Source: Gallibacterium faecale
GTDB taxonomy: Bacteria; Pseudomonadota; Gammaproteobacteria; Enterobacterales; Pasteurellaceae
Length of the DNA: 24,489 bases
Assembly (NCBI RefSeq): GCF_027920745.1
Contig: NZ_JAQIBB010000064.1
Span: 1-24,489 of the forward strand
Reading direction: 5' to 3'
In this document: positions 19,994-24,489 of the stretch, piece after piece
Position numbering within the stretch: the stretch's first letter is position 1
Layout: each line of letters begins with the position of its first letter
The notes under the pieces: model-generated
The model's database searches: none
What the model was told of the DNA's origin: nothing
What the model saw: the letters and a program-made list of their open reading frames with translations, nothing else
Made by a program: the position numbers and the translations under genes

Positions 19994-21481
19994 TTAAGCT
20001 GGGTTAGTTTCTGAATCTGGGTCACCATCAGCAATTGGTTTCAACATTGTGAAGAAACAAACTGTTGCTAATGCAGTTAAACCAACACCTACCCATACAG
20101 CTGTATCATAAGCTAAACCAAAACCAATCTTCGCATAGGCTAAGAATGTTGCTGATACCATAGTCATAAAGATCGCTGGGATAGTACAAATCCAGTGGAA
20201 TTTATGATAACGATAGAGATATGCAGCCGCAGTCCATAACATTACCATTGCTGTGGTTTGGTTTGCCCAACCGAAGTAACGCCATAATACTTGGAAGTCA
20301 AGTTTAGTAATGATAAAACCAGCTATAAATAAAGGCACTGCAATCATTAGACGTTTCATTAAATTCTTTTGATCAATTTTAAAGAATTCTGCAATGATTA
20401 AACGTGCTGCACGGAATGAAGTATCCCCAGAAGTAATTGGTAATACCACCACACCAAGCACAGCTAAGATACCACCGAAGTAACCTAACATTTGAGTGGC
20501 TGAATCATAAACCACTTTTGATGGTGTACCCATATTAATTGCTTCATTCATTTCTGCTGGGCTGTTATAGAAAGTTAAACCAACCATACACCAGATTAGC
20601 GCAATAATTCCTTCACCAATCATTGCACCGTAGAATACAAAACGACCTTCTTTTTCATTTTCCATACAACGCGCCATTAATGGAGATTGGGTAGCATGGA
20701 AACCAGATACCGCACCACAAGCAATGGTTACGAAAATCAATGGCCAAATTGGTAATCCAGTAGGGTGTAAGTTTTCAAAGAATTTAGAGAAACTCATCTC
20801 GCCGATACTATGGAATAACGCTTTATCTTCAAATAATAATGCGAAGAACATACCAAATGACATGAAGAGTAATAAGGCACCGAATAATGGATAAACACGT
20901 CCAATAATTTTATCAATTGGTACCAAAGTTGCAATGATGTAGTACACGAAAATTATGGTTGTCCAGACAACAAGGGTATGACCACGATCAAGGTTCATTG
21001 ATTCGCCAAGATTATCCATTGTTAAGTTGGTTAATAATCCTGCTGGAGAAATTACGAATACTACCCCAACAAGCACCAACAACACTAATGCTAAAGCATT
21101 CATAAAGTGTTTAACTGGCGCGCCTAAATATTTACCTGTTAAATTAGGTACTGAAGCACCACCATTACGTACACTTAACATACCACTAAAGTAATCATGT
21201 ACTGCACCAGCAAACACACAACCAATCACGATCCATAACATCGCAACTGGTCCATATAATGCCCCTAAAATTGGTCCAAAGATCGGTCCAGTTCCAGCGA
21301 TATTTAATAACTGAATTAACCAAATTTTTCCTTTAGACATAGGAACGTAATCCACACCATCATTCATTAAATGGGCTGGCGTATCACGTTTTGGATTGAT
21401 TTTAAAGACTTTTTCTACGATAGAACCGTAAATGAAGTAGCCCGCAATTAAGAAAGCTACCGATAAGAGGAACCACACCAT
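19994..21481 (-). CDS. cstA: CstA-family carbon starvation / pyruvate-type transporter, short form
   Basis: This is a 495-residue inner-membrane protein of the CstA family (peptide or pyruvate uptake during carbon starvation in E. coli CstA and BtsT). Many membrane helices are visible, with the conserved stretches LLNIAGTGPIFGPILGALYG, AGAVHDYFSGMLSVRNGG and LPITSGDTSFRAARLI. E. coli CstA and BtsT are about 700 residues; this belongs to the shorter roughly 500-residue branch and is complete at both ends, so it is not a truncated copy. GAGG precedes the start at 21481. It is monocistronic, with a CRP site upstream and its own terminator. Substrate specificity cannot be read from the sequence. 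Confidence 0.92.
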   Translation of the reverse strand: MVWFLLSVAFLIAGYFIYGSIVEKVFKINPKRDTPAHLMNDGVDYVPMSKGKIWLIQLLNIAGTGPIFGPILGALYGPVAMLWIVIGCVFAGAVHDYFSGMLSVRNGGASVPNLTGKYLGAPVKHFMNALALVLLVLVGVVFVISPAGLLTNLTMDNLGESMNLDRGHTLVVWTTIIFVYYIIATLVPIDKIIGRVYPLFGALLLFMSFGMFFALLFEDKALFHSIGEMSFSKFFENLHPTGLPIWPLIFVTIACGAVSGFHATQSPLMARCMENEKEGRFVFYGAMIGEGIIALIWCMVGLTFYNSPAEMNEAINMGTPSKVVYDSATQMLGYFGGILAVLGVVVLPITSGDTSFRAARLIIAEFFKIDQKNLMKRLMIAVPLFIAGFIITKLDFQVLWRYFGWANQTTAMVMLWTAAAYLYRYHKFHWICTIPAIFMTMVSATFLAYAKIGFGLAYDTAVWVGVGLTALATVCFFTMLKPIADGDPDSETNPA

Positions 21482-21517
21482 AATTTTTACCTCAAGAATG
21501 TTATTTAAAGCGGCGAG

Positions 21518-21546
21518 ATTTTAACAAAAGAAAAATAAGAATGTTA
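21518..21546 (-). promoter_or_regulatory. cstA promoter
   Basis: TAAAAT (complement of 21518-21523) with a poor -35 TAACAT (complement of 21541-21546), 17 bp apart. Predicted start is near 21511, placing the CRP site at about -60, the class I activator position. The weak -35 is consistent with activator dependence. Confidence 0.5.
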
Positions 21547-21562
21547 AAAATTTATTTAAAGA

Positions 21563-21578
21563 TGTGATTAATATCACA
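21563..21578 (-). promoter_or_regulatory. CRP-binding site upstream of cstA
   Basis: TGTGATTAATATCACA is a perfect TGTGA-N6-TCACA palindrome, and two further flanking bases on each side also pair symmetrically. It is about 85 bp upstream of the cstA start codon. It fits the known cAMP-CRP activation of cstA in E. coli. Confidence 0.85.
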
Positions 21579-21641
21579 TCTCTTTTATCATAGTGCTGAA
21601 AAAGCTAGCAGTGGCATCGTTATAAATCACTAAAACCACTT

Positions 21642-21661
21642 AAAAAACCTTTTTTATAAGG
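21642..21661 (-). terminator. Weak terminator overlapping the nrdG stop
   Basis: On the minus strand CCTT-ATAAAA-AAGG is followed directly by six T. The stem has only four pairs and includes the end of nrdG. It is the only termination-like structure after nrdG. Confidence 0.35.
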
Positions 21662-22121
21662 AAAATCGATAAATAATTTGATTCGCCGATCCTCGCCAAA
21701 CTAAGGTAGGATCGGCTTGTTCTTGAATAAATTTACCATCAATTAAGACATCAATATAAGCCAACATCTCACGTTGTTGCTGATCTAACTCAGCAAGTTG
21801 ATAACCAGTCCAACACCAAATATCCTTATCTGGACATTCCGTTTTAATCCGTTTCACCAAAGACAACAATCTTTTAACATTTCGTGGATGTAATGGATCA
21901 CCACCCGACAAAGATAATCCTTGGCGGCGAATCCTTGTGTCTTTTAGATCACGGATAATTTGCTCTTCCATTGCTTGATCAAAAAAAACTCCAGAATCAA
22001 ATGACCAACTTTTTTGGTTATAACAGCCCCGGCATCGATGTGTGCAGCCTGCGACAAAAAGTGTACAGCGAGTACCTTCACCATTTACCACATCCACTGG
22101 ATAATATTGCAGATAATTCAT
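21654..22121 (-). CDS. nrdG: Anaerobic ribonucleotide reductase activating enzyme
   Basis: NrdG is a radical SAM activase that generates the glycyl radical on NrdD under anoxic conditions. The 155-residue protein has the cluster triad C26-x3-C30-x2-C33 (GCTHRCRGC), LSLSGGDPL for SAM binding, and DIWCWTGYQ. Length matches E. coli NrdG (154). It starts 10 bases after nrdD, the usual order, so both are made from one transcript. The last codons overlap a weak hairpin. Confidence 0.96.
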   Translation of the reverse strand: MNYLQYYPVDVVNGEGTRCTLFVAGCTHRCRGCYNQKSWSFDSGVFFDQAMEEQIIRDLKDTRIRRQGLSLSGGDPLHPRNVKRLLSLVKRIKTECPDKDIWCWTGYQLAELDQQQREMLAYIDVLIDGKFIQEQADPTLVWRGSANQIIYRFSL

Positions 22122-22131
22122 TGATTAAGCC

Positions 22132-24312
22132 TTATAAATGTTTTACCCGACGTTTGACTTCTTCTTGTTTACCTGGGTTAAACGGTCGTGCATCAGGACT
22201 ACCTAAATAACCACATACGCGACGAATTACCGATACTTTTTCACTATTATGGTTACCACATTTTGGGCAAACAAACCCTTTGCTAGTACAAGCAAACTCT
22301 CCTGTAAATCCACATTCATAACACTCATCTATCGGCGTATTGGTACCATAATAAGGTACTCTGTCATAACTATAATCCCAGACATCCTCTAATGCTTTTA
22401 GATTATGTTGCAAATTCGGATATTCCCCATAGCAAATAAAGCCACCACTTGCTAAAGGTGGATATGCCATTTCAAAATCTAACTTATCGTAAGGATTCAC
22501 TTTCTTTTCTACATCTAAATGGAAACTGTTCGTGTAATATCCTTTATCTGTCACCCCTTCAATAATACCGAATTGCTTACTATCTAAACGGCAAAAGCGC
22601 TCGCATAAACTTTCACTTGGGGTTGAATAAAGACTAAATGCATATCCAGTTTCGGCTTGCCATTTTTTTGTAGCCTCGCTGAGATAACGTACAATCGCAA
22701 TGCCTTTTTCACGTAAAGTTTCATTGTCAAAGATATGACCTTGTGCATATAAGGCATTTATTGTTTCATGAATGCCAATATATCCTAGCGAAATTGACGC
22801 TCTGCCGTTTTTAAAAATTTTTGCTACATTCTCATCTGCCTTTAATCGTACCCCACAAGCCCCCTCCATATAGAGAATTGGCGCAACTCGGGCTTTTGTT
22901 TGTTCTAAACGGGCAATTCTGGTTAATAATGCTTGTTTTGCGATTGCCAAACGTTGATCAAGAATTTGATAAAATCTCGCTTCATTGTGTTCTGCTTCCA
23001 AAGCAATTCTCGGTAAATTTAGGCTTACTACGCCAAGATTATTGCGTCCTGCGTGAATCTCTCTGCCATCTTCCACATAACGACCAAGAAAACTACGACA
23101 TCCCATCGGAGCTTTAAATGAACCTGTTACTTTCACCACTTGATCATAGTTTAAAATATCAGGATACATACGTTTAGATGCACACTCTAAAGCTAACTGC
23201 TTAATATCATAATTCGGATCTTGAGGTTGTTGATTTAAGCCGCGTTTAATTGTAAACACTAATTTTGGAAATACTGCTGTTTTATGATTCTTGCCTAAAC
23301 CTCGAATACGATTTAATAAAATAGAACGTTGAATTAATTTCGCCTGCCAGCTTGTTCCTAAACCAAAACCGAAAGTAACAAATGGCGTTTGCCCATTAGC
23401 GGTATGTAATGTATTAACTTCATACTCTAAAGACTGAAATGCGTCAAAACATTCTTTTTCAATTAACGCCTGTGCATACGCTTTCTGATCTGGGATTTGC
23501 CATGTTTTTGCATTTTGTAGATGTTTTTGATAACTCTTTTCTACATAAGGTGCTAATACTTCATCTAGGCGATCGATCGTTGTGCCACCATAAATATGGC
23601 TTGCGACTTGTGCAATGATTTGTGCAGTAACAGCTGTTGCCGTAGTAATTGATTTTGGCGGCTCAATTTCAGCATTTCCCATTTTAAATCCTTGCGTCAG
23701 CATTCCTGCTAAATCAACTAACATACAGTTAAACATTGGAAAAAATGGTGAATAATCAAGATCATGATAATGAATTTCACCTTTTTCATGTGCCGCTACA
23801 ACTTCTGGTGGCAAAATATAACTTTTAGCATAATGCCTAGCGACAATACCTGCTAATAGATCACGTTGTGTTGGTATTACTTTTGCATCTTTATTCGCAT
23901 TTTCATTAATCAACAACACATTATTTTGTTCAATTAATCCTTCGATCTCTTTTGTCAATCGGCTCCGTTTTTCTCGTTCTTTATCACGATCATGACGATA
24001 TTCAATATAAGCACGTGCAACTTGAGGATATTCACCACGCATTAAATAATCTTCAACAACTTGTTGGATATAAGCAATATCAACCTGTTGTTTAAAACTA
24101 TCCACAATCGCAATACTAATGGTTTGGCTTAATTGCTCGAAATATCCATCATCATAAATACCAACCGCTTGAGCTGCTTTTTTCATCGCATTACTAATAA
24201 ATTGGGCATTAAATGGTACCTGTGAACCATCTCTTTTAATAACGGTTAATAATGCAGCTGCATCTTGATATGTGGTTATTGCTGGTGAGGAGGAAAGAAT
24301 TTTATTGAACAT
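22132..24312 (-). CDS. nrdD: Anaerobic ribonucleoside-triphosphate reductase
   Basis: NrdD is the oxygen-sensitive class III reductase that makes dNTPs from NTPs using formate and a glycyl radical. The 726-residue protein starts with an ATP-cone domain (VIKRDGSQVPFNAQFISNAM), which senses ATP/dATP. The barrel includes HYHDLDYSPFFPMFNC and YTNSFHLDV. The C terminus has two pairs of zinc cysteines (CYECGFTGEFAC and CPKC region) and the radical-site motif RRVCGYLG with the glycine at about 701. The open frame extends 20 codons further, but ATG 24312 is chosen because AAGGAG is 6 bases before it and the longer form would run into the NrdR boxes and promoter. It is followed by nrdG. Confidence 0.96.
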   Translation of the reverse strand: MFNKILSSSPAITTYQDAAALLTVIKRDGSQVPFNAQFISNAMKKAAQAVGIYDDGYFEQLSQTISIAIVDSFKQQVDIAYIQQVVEDYLMRGEYPQVARAYIEYRHDRDKEREKRSRLTKEIEGLIEQNNVLLINENANKDAKVIPTQRDLLAGIVARHYAKSYILPPEVVAAHEKGEIHYHDLDYSPFFPMFNCMLVDLAGMLTQGFKMGNAEIEPPKSITTATAVTAQIIAQVASHIYGGTTIDRLDEVLAPYVEKSYQKHLQNAKTWQIPDQKAYAQALIEKECFDAFQSLEYEVNTLHTANGQTPFVTFGFGLGTSWQAKLIQRSILLNRIRGLGKNHKTAVFPKLVFTIKRGLNQQPQDPNYDIKQLALECASKRMYPDILNYDQVVKVTGSFKAPMGCRSFLGRYVEDGREIHAGRNNLGVVSLNLPRIALEAEHNEARFYQILDQRLAIAKQALLTRIARLEQTKARVAPILYMEGACGVRLKADENVAKIFKNGRASISLGYIGIHETINALYAQGHIFDNETLREKGIAIVRYLSEATKKWQAETGYAFSLYSTPSESLCERFCRLDSKQFGIIEGVTDKGYYTNSFHLDVEKKVNPYDKLDFEMAYPPLASGGFICYGEYPNLQHNLKALEDVWDYSYDRVPYYGTNTPIDECYECGFTGEFACTSKGFVCPKCGNHNSEKVSVIRRVCGYLGSPDARPFNPGKQEEVKRRVKHL

Positions 24313-24337
24313 AGCTGTCTCCTTATTTAAATTGGAG

Positions 24338-24384
24338 ATACTATATATTGATATTTTAATTAATTCAAACACAATATATTGTGT
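24338..24384 (-). promoter_or_regulatory. NrdR box pair and promoter of nrdDG
   Basis: ACACAATATATTGTGT (24369-24384) is a perfect palindrome matching the NrdR box consensus. A second, weaker box, ATACTATATATTGATA (24338-24353), has its centre exactly 31 bp away, the usual spacing of NrdR pairs. Between and over them lies a promoter on the minus strand: TTGAAT (complement of 24363-24368), 17 bp, TATAGT (complement of 24340-24345). The weaker box covers the -10 element and the perfect box abuts the -35, an arrangement suited to repression by NrdR when dATP is plentiful. Confidence 0.83.
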
Positions 24385-24407
24385 TTTGTTATCCTAAATC
24401 AGTAAAC

Positions 24408-24423
24408 ATTACAAATTTGTAAT
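24408..24423. promoter_or_regulatory. Unassigned 16-bp palindrome upstream of nrdD
   Basis: ATTACAAATTTGTAAT is a perfect inverted repeat, centred 39 bp upstream of the perfect NrdR box. It does not match NrdR, FNR or CRP consensus. It may be an operator for nrdD or for a gene beyond the right edge. The remainder to 24489 shows no gene. Confidence 0.35.
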
Positions 24424-24489
24424 CATCCTTTTTTCTCTAACAGAGATATCACTTTATCCATCAGAAAGCGCAAAATTAACAAATTTAAC

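Noticed and set aside
24348..24361. FNR site before nrdD (TTGAT half-site)
   Set aside because: The first half matches but the second half is absent at the required spacing; the sequence is explained by the weaker NrdR box.
22132..24372. Long form of nrdD starting at 24372
   Set aside because: The extra 20 codons run through the promoter and NrdR boxes, and AAGGAG supports ATG 24312.

Overview
The window is AT-rich chromosomal DNA from a gammaproteobacterium of the family Pasteurellaceae. The evidence is one copy of the Haemophilus-type DNA uptake word, gene products resembling Haemophilus proteins throughout (NrdD/NrdG, ArgA, QueC/D/E, long-form PurC, DUF535, a short CstA), and a tetranucleotide-repeat contingency locus of the kind common in that family. 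The genus cannot be fixed from the sequence. No rRNA, tRNA, CRISPR array, transposase or prophage gene was seen. Nearly all of it is core metabolism; the restriction locus near the left end is the accessory element.

Left part (1-8231). A DASS-family anion transporter gene (40-1518) is broken by three single-base losses in short homopolymer runs and ends at a strong terminator. Next is a very large gene (1664-6693) for a single-polypeptide Type ISP restriction-modification enzyme: Mrr-like nuclease, superfamily 2 helicase, gamma-class adenine methyltransferase and target recognition region. Its first codons are followed by 19 CAGC units. With 19 units the start codon is out of frame with the enzyme, so this copy is phase-OFF; 17 or 20 units would restore a 1665 or 1677 residue protein. 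A second, intact, VcINDY-like DASS transporter converges on it (6786-8231), with a possible class II CRP site upstream.

Middle (8430-13552). A DUF535 gene is divergent from argA, whose promoter carries two tandem ARG boxes. A preQ1-I riboswitch whose tail overlaps the Shine-Dalgarno sequence precedes queC-queD-queE, three consecutive enzymes of preQ0 synthesis with overlapping genes. purC follows with its own promoter and a PurR operator.

Right part (13710-24312, all minus strand). A tightly packed run epmA-ycfL-nagZ-rlmC-glnB-ydcZ-mog looks like one transcription unit mixing translation, cell-wall recycling, rRNA modification, nitrogen signalling and molybdenum cofactor genes. Upstream lie sirB2-yjjV, then cstA with a near-perfect CRP site, then nrdD-nrdG (anaerobic ribonucleotide reductase and its activase) behind a pair of NrdR boxes whose centres are 31 bp apart.

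The most noteworthy item is the phase-variable Type ISP enzyme: slippage in one repeat tract would switch restriction and modification on and off together. The other notable items are regulatory sites that match the pathway of the adjoining gene. All motif calls were made by eye.
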